Assembly: GCA_018907035.1 (NCBI GenBank)
Contig: JACCIC010000015.1
Coordinates: 2,048,001 to 2,112,000, forward strand
DNA length: 64,000 bases
Source: Sycobia sp. Sy_11
Lineage: Eukaryota > Arthropoda > Insecta > Hymenoptera > Epichrysomallidae
Direction: 5' to 3'
In this document: positions 1-11,345 of the stretch, one piece after another
Numbering within the stretch: the first letter of the stretch is position 1
Layout of the letters: every line of letters starts with the position of its first letter
Notes under the pieces: generated by a model
Told to the model about the DNA's origin: nothing
What the model saw: the letters and a program-made list of their open reading frames with translations, nothing else
Databases searched by the model: none
Program-made: the position numbers and the translations under genes

Positions 1-1786
1 ATATTTGCATATTCCGCATAATTATTTTCAAATATTTATCAACCAAATTTTAAAAAAACACGCAAATACGAGATAATAAATTTGAATGGTAATTCTAACA
101 AAAAGATCAGCTTATGTATGTAGGCCCATGTGCTACAATACTGATATTGTACTGGATTTGAATATATTTTTATTACATGAAAGATTTCCTAGAAATAGAA
201 TAGAAGAAATAGAATTCAATATACAAAATTAACAGATTATACTACATATACAAGTACATTGTTACTATTTTTTATTTTGGACTCATTTGGACTTAATTAT
301 AATCCTTGTATTTCTATTTAATATTGTCTTTTAAATAATATATGATTTATTTCTTAAAAAATTATTTATGTATATTATAATTCCAATTAGATAATACTCT
401 GGTACTATGCCTCGCATTTTATAAATAATTATGAATGTTCAATTATTGCAGCCTCTTCGGTGAAATCTCAATCTGGTTCAATCAGAGCATTAAGCATCGA
501 ATAAATTAGGTATCGACACATATAACATCACGTCTAATCATACACGGGGCAGAGCACGAATTGTCGAGCGTTGCCTTAACTTATAGAACAAAATCGGGCG
601 TTTACGATATTAAACTATCCAATGTACCTGCCGACTAACGAATTCCCTTATATATAACATCTTCTGTTCGATAAAAGAAAACTCTATTATAATTACTAAA
701 GCGATTTCACTTTTGCATTTATTAAATTTCGATAAGTTTATAAATGCTTTTAAAATAAATATTTGTTTAATTCTTTGTACAGAAAGTTTTTGTATTATAT
801 CTTTGTCGAAATAATTGCTGTTCGGATTCTGCATACTGCCGTCAAAAGTTGTGATGGACCAGTAACCTAATATTAAAACCACTATAACCTAATAGTAATT
901 GATAATGAAAGCTCATGATTCGGAAGATTTGAAGAAAAAGAAATGAAACAATTGCCGTTAAGATATATTGTAGTAACTTGTATTCTTACGCTGTTCTGAT
1001 TTTTTTCAGTTTTCTTAGCCCTAGATTTTGAAGTATCGGTTGAGAAATAGCACTCGCTTCGCACAACACGCATCTTATTTGCAGGTTATGCGTCTAGGAT
1101 ATAGTGCTTAATCTTAAGGTGGAACAAAATTGTAAGGTTTGTGGGTATGGATTTAGCGGGATTAATTTGATATTAAATTCGGCTGCAACATTATTATTAG
1201 AATTACTGAATTATGGAATTTTCAATAAATGAGGATAGCTTTTCGAGTTTAATTCAGGTTGAATTAAATTGAATAAGAGCATTCCTGCTAAATTGAGGAA
1301 GACAAATCGAAGTTTCGAAAAACTTGATTTAATTGATTATTGGGGACGTTGCATCAGATAGTTCTAATCTTGTCAAGCTTTATTAAAAAATACACATAAA
1401 AAATTATAATAAATAACGATTATTATGAAAAATAAATATTTTTTATAAGAGACGACGAAGCGTCGCAGAAAAATAAATCAAATTTTGGAAAATACAAGTT
1501 TTTTTCCGTCAACTTATCAGGCACGACCTTAAAGGAACTTCAAACAATTTTATTAATTCTATTAAAATTATAAAACAAAAATATTATTATATATAGGAGA
1601 TCGTACCCTGACATACACGAATAAAATAAATGTTTTAAATCTATTCATTTTATGAACAAAATAAAAGATAAGTAGTATATATTTGACACCGATATTTCGT
1701 GGACTGTTTCTGATATACGTCTGTTATCATGATATATGTGATGTTAATTGAGAATTGTTGTTCCGGCCAAGTAATATATGCTCTAG
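1..1786. other. AT-rich intergenic DNA left of the secreted-protein cluster
   Basis: No supported gene. Two short minus-strand open frames at 610-882 and 882-1073 (90 and 63 codons) abut by one base, but they have no recognisable domain, no signal peptide and no splice context, so I treat them as chance. The stretch is otherwise low-complexity A/T sequence. Confidence 0.6.
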
Positions 1787-1827
1787 TATATATTACTTGA
1801 TATTATATGTCATATCCCTGACAGTTC
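1787..1827 (+). promoter_or_regulatory. Core promoter of secreted-protein copy 1 (TATA box and initiator-like site)
   Basis: TATATATT at 1787-1794 is followed about 30 bases later by GACAGTTC at 1820-1827, whose central A lies in an initiator-like position. The predicted 5' untranslated leader would be about 65 bases to the ATG at 1889. The same GACAGTTC octamer occurs at the same relative place before copy 3. The region is A/T-rich, so a TATA-like string alone would be weak evidence; the matching spacing and shared octamer are what support it. Confidence 0.5.
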
Positions 1828-1888
1828 AATAATTTCTGCTGAGATGTCTTAAGACTCGTTTAAAACTGCAAACTATAGTTTATAGAAA

Positions 1889-2245
1889 ATGGGCAGAATG
1901 GCGTTCTTAAGATTTACGTTATTATTCGTCATTGCTGTTCAATTATATCAAACATCGATCACATCAGCTCAGCTGACCGAAAAATTAGACTACGTTTCGC
2001 TTAGACCAGGAAGGGGAAGTTCGACAAAAACCTTTACTGCAGATAGCGGTTATGTCATTGATTCATACAAAACCAGCGTATATACAGGACCAGGATCAAA
2101 ATACAAGACCAAGGTTGTCGGCGGTGGTGTTAATGAAACTTCAATTGAACTGCAATTCGATATAGATGAAAGTGAAGGGAACGACTTAGTTGTCCTTGTT
2201 TTGGTCCTATCAAAAACGAAAATAAATAAAATTGATTTATTGTAA
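1889..2245 (+). CDS. Small secreted protein, tandem family copy 1 (unrecognised family)
   Basis: An intronless frame of 118 residues. Residues 1-27 form a signal peptide: basic start, hydrophobic core around LLFVIAV, and a probable cleavage after Ser-Ala at 26-27. The mature chain of about 91 residues has no cysteine. It carries a Thr-Phe block (49-50), Gly-Tyr-Val-Ile (54-57), Gly-Pro-Gly-Ser (67-70), Lys-Val-Val-Gly-Gly-Gly (75-80) and one N-glycosylation sequon, Asn-Glu-Thr at 82-84. Alternating hydrophobic residues suggest a small all-beta domain. A second in-frame ATG at 1898 aligns better with the start of copy 3; I kept 1889 because it comes first and has A at -3. The tail runs about seven residues past copy 2. 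The family relation to the frames at 10113 and 15832 is clear by eye; function is unknown. A secreted gland, defence or venom-type product is only a guess. Confidence 0.85.
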   Translation: MGRMAFLRFTLLFVIAVQLYQTSITSAQLTEKLDYVSLRPGRGSSTKTFTADSGYVIDSYKTSVYTGPGSKYKTKVVGGGVNETSIELQFDIDESEGNDLVVLVLVLSKTKINKIDLL

Positions 2246-2302
2246 ATATGTATCATAGATTTTTTGTCAATAATCTATTATTCTTATGGATGTAACTGAA
2301 TT

Positions 2303-2308
2303 AATAAA
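2303..2308 (+). terminator. Polyadenylation signal of copy 1
   Basis: AATAAA lies 58 bases after the stop codon, followed by TG-containing sequence. Copies 2 and 3 have the same hexamer at 168 and 89 bases after their stops. Confidence 0.5.
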
Positions 2309-2975
2309 ATTAATGTGAAATTATATATCAACGAAATTTTATTCAAATAGAAATTCTATTTTATTATATTATTTTCTATGAAGATTTTTTTGAAATTGAA
2401 CATATAAATTATTTATAGCATCATACATAAATTTCAAGAAATTCGTTCGTTTCATGATAAAGTTATAATTAATGAAATTTTGATCTCTTCTTTAATTTGT
2501 GAAACTATTGATATTTAAAGAATTTTAAAAATGATTGTATTGTAAACTAGGTGAGGTATATTTTTATTCGCATTCGTGTAAAGATATTCATGATCGATCA
2601 TGAACTTTTCGAATAAACTTTGGAATAACAAAATTGGAATTTCAAAAATGTGTAAAGTATAGCCAGTCAAAGAAGCGTCAATGCCCATATATGTGTAAAC
2701 TAAACTAATAAATATTATATTGGTTTTACAGTCTTGTTAAAGTAATTAAAACAAATATAGATAAACTATTGTAATTGTCACGACAGTCATATTATCCTCG
2801 TTTATGATCATAAAGGCGATCGCCTCCGTAGATCAATCTGAAATAAAAAATATTAGTAAATCTGGAACAAAAAATTTTAGTTAGTAAATTTAGTAAATCT
2901 GACTGCCCGCAGCACCAATTTATCTAATAAATTTATTATTATCTCATCCACCTGGTCAAACGTTTCGAGCTCGCT
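2309..2975. other. AT-rich spacer downstream of copy 1
   Basis: No open frame of note. I could not align it convincingly with the spacer after copy 2, although the blocks on both sides of it are homologous between the two copies. Confidence 0.5.
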
Positions 2976-3311
2976 TCTACTCCTTTTCAGGGACTGGTCT
3001 ATGACTGATTGGCGGATGCAGTAACAATAAATTTAATATATAAGTTGGCACGGGGACAGTCAGATTGTAGTTTACTAACTACAATTTCTTCTTTCAACTA
3101 TACAATAATAATAATTTTTTATTTCAGATTAGTCTACTGGGGCTATCATAAGCACGGACAGTCTGACTGTCATTATAATTAGTAATATTTTAGATTTATT
3201 TATTTTATTCAATTTAATACGACTTGAAGACCAATAAAAATATATTTTTAATGTATTTAAAAACAGTCGACATAAAATATGATAAAAATTGAATGAAGTT
3301 ATTAGGTTCAT
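2976..3311 (+). repeat. Conserved downstream block, unit 1
   Basis: This segment aligns with 11005-11345, downstream of copy 2. The shared landmarks are in the same order: ACTGGT then GGCGGAT (3011-3017), AAATTTAA, a CAGTCAG stretch near 3057, TATTTCAG at 3120-3127, TGACTGT followed by ATTATA, AATAAA at 3233-3238, and AGTC(G/A)ACATAAA. Three features, a 3' splice-site-like TATTTCAG after a T-rich tract, a short stretch, and a poly(A) signal, resemble a terminal exon. All forward frames have stops in the first half. The stretch after the acceptor reads Gly-Gln-Ser-Asp-Cys in unit 1 and Gly-Glu-Phe-Asp-Cys in unit 2. It may be a terminal exon, a non-coding RNA end, or the flank of the tandem duplication. 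Confidence 0.55.
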
Positions 3312-5203
3312 TTTTGCATAGCAATAACAGCTCTAGTTTTACGAGTTAAAATGATATAGTCCAGTAAAAGAAACTTTTTTCAAAACAGTGAGAAAAACGG
3401 TATCCTCTTAATAGCTCTCATAAAATACCCTTAGAATCCTTGGTTGTTCGGTGAAGCGGCCCAGTTTTGGGAGTTGCGACGTTATCGGTTTGGTCATATC
3501 GCAGATAATCCATCTGTGATAAGAATTCATTAGGTCCAACTCATTTGTATGTACTAGCTGAATTTAATCTTTCCAATGTTAGAAGTGTGAATGATTATAG
3601 AGTACGACTGAAGGTTTTTTGCACAATTTTATCTTTTTTGTTTATAAATTCGTTAGGTGACACATCATTTAAGATTCTTCGAAAACCTTCTTCGATTTCA
3701 ATGCTTAAATTACTCCTTGAATGTCCTCTACAGTGTATCATATATAACGAAATCACATTAATCGCACGTGCACGAATTCGATTTTGAATTTCGACCTCGA
3801 GGTATATAGGTTTATATCCATCCGTCATAGAATAATACTGTTATTGTCACAAACATGGTAATGGGCAAAATATTACAAAAATTTCCAGTCTAGAACTTGT
3901 TACATTTAGCAATATGTTATTTATTTTTGTGTTACTTACTACATTATTATCAGCTCGTTACTACAGGCTCAATAATTTATCTGGCGCAACTACATTATCA
4001 AGGGCATCGTCTAGCTTCTACAGTAACGGCTCTAGAAAATTCGATGAGATATTTTATTTGTTAATATTCTTTCTCAATGTCATAAAAATTTTTTCCCTTC
4101 CACTTAGCTGAACTCGGTGATAAAATTTTAAAATTATATCTAGTCTAAATTATATGTAACTTATATCAATTCATAAGAATAGAGAATTGAACTTTTTTTT
4201 TAATATTTATTTAAATATTTTATGTCCGTACAATGAAATTCAGCATACGTATATATGAAAATTAGCAAGTACACGTTCGTTGCATAAAGCTGTTGATACT
4301 GACAGCGATGTAGATGAAACGAATATATTTAATATTAGCGAGAAATTTGTGTACGCGTTGAAGATTGAAATCGACAAAAACTTTTTATTCCAGCAAAACA
4401 TTTAAAAATTCACACATCGACTGAAAATGAATTCAATGTCATTAAAAAAGCATATTTAGGGGAAATGTGAATCAAGGAGTTGAAGTAGACATATTGGATT
4501 TTAAAATAATTGAAACATTTTTTAAAACAATATAATTAGTATTAAATATTTCATGTCAGTACTTAAAATATAATTATAACAAATAAAAAAATTATAATCA
4601 TCGCAAGTAATGTAGATGAATTTATTTTTTTTACTAACTCATACGAAATTTTGATAATTATAAAATATGTCAAGCTATCGTGATTATAAACAGCTTGTCA
4701 TCGTCCCATATATTAGCATTCCTACTTTTATATTTTTATTTGAAATTATTATTATTTTAACAAATAATTTTTCCAATTCATATAAGAAAAAATTATAAAA
4801 TATAATCAAATTAAAAAAAACTTCAGACAAAAAAAATATTATATTGTCTTAGTTTTTAATAATAAATTTTAAAAACATGTATATCAATTGGGAAGGCGTC
4901 TTTACTATTGGGATGCGTCCTTCATTATAAGAGTATTTATATTTTTTGAAACTACAATAGATTTCTAGAAAATCATGATTCTGTATAATTAGTTTCAACC
5001 TGTCTTCACTTTTCACTCCATAGCATTCGAAAATTATTAGTAAAGATCTGTATTCAGAACTTGACGCTGATAATAATTTTTTATCTAGTTAAAAATTTTC
5101 TGGGATTGATTTTATTTAAATTAAATATTTTAATTAAATTTATTTTAATTAACTTATATTTTAATTAAAAATTTTCTGAAATCGAAGTAAAACAAAATCT
5201 AGT

Positions 5204-5208
<5 letters not shown>

Positions 5209-5259
<51 letters not shown>
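5209..5259. repeat. (TA)n microsatellite
   Basis: About 25 uninterrupted TA units. Confidence 0.95.
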
Positions 5260-5262
<3 letters not shown>

Positions 5263-6281
5263 TATATCTATAGTAAAGCGTATGTACTTCATCCACCCAT
5301 TTCTCGATGATACTATTTTTTGCGTACTATTTTTATTCAGTATATACTGAAGTTCCGCATGAAAGTAGTACATTGACGACTATGTGTCTTATATGCATAT
5401 ATTGTCTACACGTCTAAATTAAAGTTAAATTTGTCCTCGTTTTTAGTCCTTTATTATTTCACTGCTTTTGATTTATAATACTTCTTAAGAAGACCCAAAT
5501 CTTGATTGTACGTAGTTTTCAAAAGAGCTATCTTGAAAATTAAAAGTAAAAAAAAAGGTAAGTTTATATATTTTGAATTACTAATTATGAATATTATGGT
5601 GAAAATTTACGACTGAACATTTTCATGGTAAAAACTATGAAAATCCAGAAAATCCATTAAAATACTGGTCTTCTCAACGTTTATTGAAAAGTTTGAAAGC
5701 ATTAAAAATATATTTCGCAAAAAATTTATAATTTAATTCTTTTCCTTCTATTTATGATAACTGGATTGGTTCTTAAGATTTATACGTTCAATGCCAAACA
5801 CGTTTAGATATTCGCTAGAAATATCGTTTATACCCAAAACAAATTTTAGAACAAAAGACATCTATATTCAGGAAGTCTACAATTTTTGTTTGTAATATTT
5901 TTTAGGATTTTCCTTATTTCCCGAGATAAATTCGAAAACCATAATTTTTATGATATTTTTTCTGGATTTCATTAATGAAAATTTAATTTGTGTCAAAAGC
6001 CACTATAATAATCGTAATCAGTACAATAAACGTATACAAATTATTAGCCAAAAAGACACCACACCCGAGTCTTTTTGCAAGTTTATCCAAATCTTATTCT
6101 GCATCTAGTAATTAACTAAGTGAATGGTAAAATTATGAAATTATAATTTATTGCATTTTATTATTAATTTATTATGTAAATTAATTTTTAATGCAAGAAA
6201 ATGTTATAATAAATACCCTAGCCATCTTAATTCCTATGTAAGATCAAGAGGATCTATTTAGATCCCTTATTTTTGTAAATA

Positions 6282-6286
<5 letters not shown>

Positions 6287-6329
<43 letters not shown>

Positions 6330-6331
6330 TA
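6287..6331. repeat. (TA)n microsatellite, slightly interrupted
   Basis: TA units with a single interruption near 6322. Confidence 0.9.
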
Positions 6332-8351
6332 ATCATAAATAAAAAAATAAAATCAATAATTCGCTAGAGGATCGATTCCAGAATTCTTCCATTGACAGCT
6401 TTTTAATGTTATTTTTCAGCATCCCAGCACCCCAATTATTTCGTAAGTTAATTAAAATATTTGAAACTTAAAACTATATTTCAGCTGAAGTGCAGAATGT
6501 ATACTTTCCTGCAGAATGTACACTATAAAATCTTTCACTTTCATTTGAAAGAGATTCACTTGTATCAGCCAGTTAGTTTCGAAATAGTCATTGTAGAAGC
6601 ATGATGTAAAGTTTCAGTCCAGTAAGTTTTTTCAAAGTCGGTATAAAAATCTTTGTATGCAAATATACTTTAATCATTAAGACTGAAAAATTAAATAGTC
6701 TCACTTCTCTGACTCAGTTTTAAAAATGACAAAAAATATTAAAAAATATATACATTCGTAGGGGGGCTGGACATTATTTTCTTGCCCGTTAGCTATAAGA
6801 TTGGCACACAACGTGATAAATAGTGGATGGGGATTTCTTAAATTTACAAAATGAGTAAAAAGCATAATTTCTTAATTTTTTATAACAAAATTCGACCCCT
6901 TTTCTTAACAAAAAAGGAAATAGTATATAGAATTACTGTGTGTTTGATAACGAACAGTTTTCTGGATGATAAAGTTTTATTACCTTCACTGTTCAGCATA
7001 AATATAAAATGTAATTATTTAACGAAATAATTGGTTTACGTAGTAAAATTTATTTAATTTTCTAAAAAAAAAATCATCATTTTCAGACAAAAATGAACCT
7101 TATTTCGGGTATCACCAATTTTGATCCTGATAACCTCGAAAAATCGACTCAGCGCACCGAAAATCATAATGTAAGACCAAGCTTTCGAGAGAACCTTGAA
7201 CCACATCCTCCTGTGCGCTCGGACTAATAGGAATAAACTAAATTTGAAAACGATATACGTGGTTTAGTTTAAATTCTTGCAATTTTGGATCATTAACTCA
7301 ATATTTCATCGCGAATAAAAGAAAGTTGAGAGAAGGGTATACAGTATACTAATTTCTAATTAATAGAAATTATTACTAATTTCTAATAAACTATTTATAT
7401 AATTTATTTGCAGTATTAAACATTTTAATCTGACAATATAAATTATGAAAAAATATTGTTTCGATCTTAAATGTTAATTGATAAAATTTTTAATATTTTT
7501 TATAAACTTCAAATAACAAAAATTGCAAGGTTGAGTAAAATTTGCAATTCAAAGCAACAGTAGTGTACTCCCTCAATTCTGAGCATTGAGTCAATGCCAT
7601 CTCAAATATGTTATTTTTTTAAAAGTGAATCAGGCTATCAAGAATGAGCACGTGTATGCAGCCAGAGATGTAACCTAGTCTGATACCAATATACGTTGTT
7701 TATGTATCTAATTTTAAACGTAATGTTGAATTTGTCCTCTCACTCATCCGCTGAATTCTCACCTTTTAAATTATTATGAAACAATAATTATTACAAAATA
7801 TGTAATTGATTAATTTAATTATATATTAAAATATATAATTGACAAATATTTACTACAATTTTTTTTCATTAGGCCCTGCTTGAGCGAAAATTTTAGTTTT
7901 CAAGCCCTTTTCTCGTAATACGAATTTACAATATATTGTTCAATAATTAACTTGATTGCATTGTAATTATCAAAATGACACACACTGGCGGGCACGTGCA
8001 CAGTAATAAATCGATACGAATAAGCAGGGTACACTGTAGAATTGAGGAAAAACTTAATTTAATACATAATTTAAATTTTATAATTTAAGTCAAGGCGAAC
8101 TGATAAAAATAAATTTCAAATGTGCCATGGGCTATATATTAGTTTGATTTAATTTTAATTGCATCCACTGATATCTTGACAAATTTCCTTTAAAACAAGT
8201 ATTCTAAAAGTATCATAAACTGCGATGACTAGATAGCTAGAGTGAAGGTCTAGTAATTTGATGATCCCAATTCAAAACGCGGTCTCGGCCAGTTGACGCA
8301 AGCACTGCTGGAATAATTTTATTATGTGCTTTGTTTACAAACATCTCGTAG

Positions 8352-8393
8352 GCACACACACACGCGCGCGTGCGCGCGTGTATATATATATAC

Positions 8394-8454
<61 letters not shown>
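8352..8454. repeat. Compound (CA)n(CG)n(TG)n(TA)n tract
   Basis: Bases 8352-8397 alternate purine and pyrimidine without a break, moving from CA to CG to TG to TA; a second TA run fills 8398-8454. A 73-codon minus-strand frame across it is just Ile-Tyr repeat translation. Confidence 0.9.
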
Positions 8455-8459
<5 letters not shown>

Positions 8460-9966
8460 AAGAAGAAAGAAGAACAATTTTTCTAGATAATTCGTCCTGT
8501 TAATATTTGTAAACTAATCAATACAAATCAATATTTATAGGGCTCAATATTTACGCATGTTTTTGCTTGATCAAAGCTGTACATTATTTCACGGTGTAAT
8601 ATTGAATTTAATAATAATTACCAAAGTTACTATATAATGCATGTGCACAGCAATGAGGAGATAAATAATTAAACCTCTAAAATACAAATTAGAAATATAG
8701 ATGGCCATATAATAATTTCTTCTAATTCTTTTATGAAAAATATTAGTGTTTATGTAAATATATTTCGTATCTAAATATTTTTGTTGGATTTCAATTACAA
8801 AATATATACAGCAAAAATTTTGCTAAATTATTCGTTAAATTCAAGTAAATATTTATCCAAATAGGCTTTAACTAAATATTTATTAGAATCAAGAAATAAT
8901 TTTTTGACCTGCAGTAAAGAATTATATCATCCAAATAAATATTTAACTACACTATTCGAATAGACATTTCAACAAATTTTTTAAGAATTTAATTTGAAAA
9001 TTTAATGTTATAATAATCCATACAAGAACAATACGTTTCAAATTATATATTCAATTCAACTGTTTATTATATATTAGGTTCCTAAGATAAATAATAATTT
9101 TAGTTCAAACAATTAATATAACTAGTATAGCATTGAAAAGCGTTGATTGAAATTCTGATCTTGTAAAATCTATTGAAATTCTGCAATTCATTGTTTGTAA
9201 CATGACATGGCTATTAAAAATTACTGTTTTGTTCGAGATCTCATATCATTCGGTGAACCAAATACAAGAATGCGAATGATTTATCTCGTAAAAATGAATA
9301 GAAAAACGATCGTCTTTTATCTAGCTTGCTCACGTTTTCACCCCACCTTATGACAGCATAGAGACTCTTGAAATTGTTTAAACATTTCAGTGTTTTAAAA
9401 TAATGATATATTACATTCAGATGTATATTATAAATAATTTTAGGGATTTATATTTATATGATTAACATATACAAGCGTTTTAATATACGAATTATATTTA
9501 TTCCTTTCGAAGAATTTTTTTACAAAATAATCGATTATGCAAGTTTGATGTGTTTTTTAAGCATCATGAAGTTTCATCGTTAAAAACCTAATCACACATT
9601 TTATAAAAAATTAAATTTCTATATTATTGATAAGCCTGTAACTAAAAAAAATGCAATACAAACAGTGCTAAAAATACTTATATTTTATTTTAATGATAAT
9701 AATTAGTTAATATATATATATATAATGTTGAACGGCTACTCTTCGATGACCTCATTACCTTTTAAAGCTATAATTTCATTATTTATTCATGTTTTTTGGA
9801 AATTTTAAACACACTTTGCTATTTACATTTTACATATATCACATTTTCTGCTGATTTTTAATAGAATTAGGTCATTTAACTATCTTTTAGGAGAATAATA
9901 AAGTCATCTTGACATAATTTCAAGTATTGTATCTCTCAAAACTTTTCAAAATATTTCTACTATAGC

Positions 9967-10001
9967 TATAAATACAGATAGATCATAACATAGATGCCAT
10001 T
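9967..10001 (+). promoter_or_regulatory. Core promoter of secreted-protein copy 2
   Basis: TATAAATA at 9967-9974 is the best TATA box of the three copies. A plausible start site lies about 32 bases on, at CCATTG near 9999, giving a leader of about 114 bases. The GACAGTTC octamer seen before copies 1 and 3 is absent. Confidence 0.5.
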
Positions 10002-10112
10002 GTTCGTATCGAGTATCCCGTTACGAAATATATTTCTGATCTCTAGTTTCAGAATATTTAGAGTAATTAGTAAGAGTAATTGATTATCTGCACGTTGAAG
10101 TTCGAGAGCTCA

Positions 10113-10448
10113 ATGATGTCAGTGAAATTGTCGTTATTATTCCTGATTGCTGTTCAGGCATCAGTTATATTGGCTGATCAATTGTTGAAAGGTGACCGCG
10201 TTCGGATTCATCCAAATAGGGAACCTCCTACAAGAACATTTATTGCACCCTTGGGCTGGGTCGTTACAAGGTATGAAACAAGCTTATATTCTGGCCCAGG
10301 ATCAGATTATACAGTGTCGGTTACTCATAAGGGAGCATTAAATTCACGGACAGTTGAATTACGATTCGAACTCGGCTCCCAGGAAACGGAGGAGTTAACA
10401 GTCGAGGTTGAAGTCTATAAAGAGGAACAATCTACATATTCATATTAA
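10113..10448 (+). CDS. Small secreted protein, tandem family copy 2
   Basis: Intronless, 111 residues from the first ATG at 10113; a second ATG follows at once at 10116. The frame is open further upstream to 10080, but only through a TTG codon, so 10113 is preferred. Residues 1-22 are a signal peptide (Lys-Leu-Ser-Leu-Leu-Phe-Leu-Ile core), with cleavage likely after Leu-Ala. The mature chain is about 89 residues and lacks cysteine. It keeps the Thr-Phe-x-Ala block, Gly-x-Val-Val, Tyr-x-Thr-Ser-x-Tyr-x-Gly-Pro-Gly-Ser-x-Tyr (almost identical to copy 1), and an acidic beta-strand tail. The Gly-Gly-Gly-x-Asn block of copies 1 and 3 is replaced by His-Lys-Gly-Ala-Leu-Asn. The C-terminus is Ser/Tyr-rich. 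It is the most divergent copy in the second half. Function is unknown. Confidence 0.85.
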   Translation: MMSVKLSLLFLIAVQASVILADQLLKGDRVRIHPNREPPTRTFIAPLGWVVTRYETSLYSGPGSDYTVSVTHKGALNSRTVELRFELGSQETEELTVEVEVYKEEQSTYSY

Positions 10449-10615
10449 TCACAGTAATTTATCAATCAGCAGTCATTTTACTCCGGAACAAAGTCAAAGG
10501 CACAATATCATGGTGAAGATATGAAATCGTGATTGGTTTGGCGTGACTATATTTCCCTGGCTTATTAAATTACATCATTATTGATTATAATAGTTGTGAA
10601 ATAATCGATTAAATG

Positions 10616-10621
10616 AATAAA
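10616..10621 (+). terminator. Polyadenylation signal of copy 2
   Basis: AATAAA is followed directly by TGTGTTTT, a good GU-rich downstream element. Confidence 0.55.
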
Positions 10622-11004
10622 TGTGTTTTAAAAACTATACAATAACTTGTTTTTATTATTAATTTATCTGCTATTCTAAAATTATATGCAGTAATATATA
10701 TTTTATATCGATTTACTGATTTTATATCTGCTTCTATTACTTTTATAAAACAAAAATATTAAAAACATAACGTATGGTATTGCATACTCCGTGCGTCATA
10801 TTGGGGTTAGCATTGAAAATTTGTATTTGAATTGAATCTGTGTAACAACTTAGGAACTACTTTAACATTCATTTACATTGGTATCAGTCGAAATATCTTC
10901 GATCTATTGCATATGATTTTTTCAATTCAATATAGTATAGTCTAGTCAATATATTATTTTTTTTTATTATATTGTATATTACAGTTTAGACCTTGAAGAG
11001 GAAC

Positions 11005-11345
11005 CATACTGGTTCGCAACGGCGGATATCTAATGTAAATTTAAATTTATGTTAAGATGGTGGCGGCAGTCAGGTTCTCCTTTGCTAAAATAGAATAGAT
11101 TTATTTTTATTATTTTTTATTTTTAATCTAATTTTATTTTATTTTTAGTATTAATTTCTATTTCAGGTTCTTCGAGGATAATTGTAAACAAGGAGAGTTT
11201 GACTGTAATTATATTAGTATAATATATTATTGTATAAAGACAGTAAGACTAATAAAAATATTTATTAATTAACTTCAGAATAGTCAACATAAATAAAATT
11301 TTTTGATGATTTTTAACTATAAATGAAAATTGACAAAAGTTAACA
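11005..11345 (+). repeat. Conserved downstream block, unit 2
   Basis: This is the counterpart of 2976-3311. It holds ACTGGT with GGCGGAT at 11022-11028, TATTTCAG ending at 11166, TGACTGT with ATTATA, AATAAA at 11251-11256 and AGTCAACATAAA. Acceptor-to-AATAAA distances are about 85 bases here and 106 in unit 1. It starts roughly 560 bases after the copy-2 stop, against 730 in unit 1. No equivalent was seen after copy 3. Confidence 0.55.

Larger units (their letters stand above)
3312..9966. other. AT-rich intergenic DNA between copies 1 and 2
   Basis: About 6.6 kb without a gene I can support. It contains three (TA)n tracts listed separately. Overlapping open frames at 3545-3787 (+) and 3595-3828 (-) look somewhat protein-like but match nothing I know and have no start or splice context. 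I saw no further copy of the secreted-protein family here on either strand. Confidence 0.6.

Noticed and set aside
610..1073. Two abutting minus-strand frames
   Set aside because: They look mildly protein-like, but there is no signal peptide, domain, promoter or splice join that makes one gene of them.
3545..3828. Overlapping frames on both strands near copy 1
   Set aside because: The minus frame (77 codons) has natural-looking composition, but nothing recognisable and no conserved counterpart after copy 2.
10080..10112. Upstream extension of copy 2
   Set aside because: The frame is open, but the codon at 10080 is TTG, and the signal peptide starts properly at the ATG at 10113.
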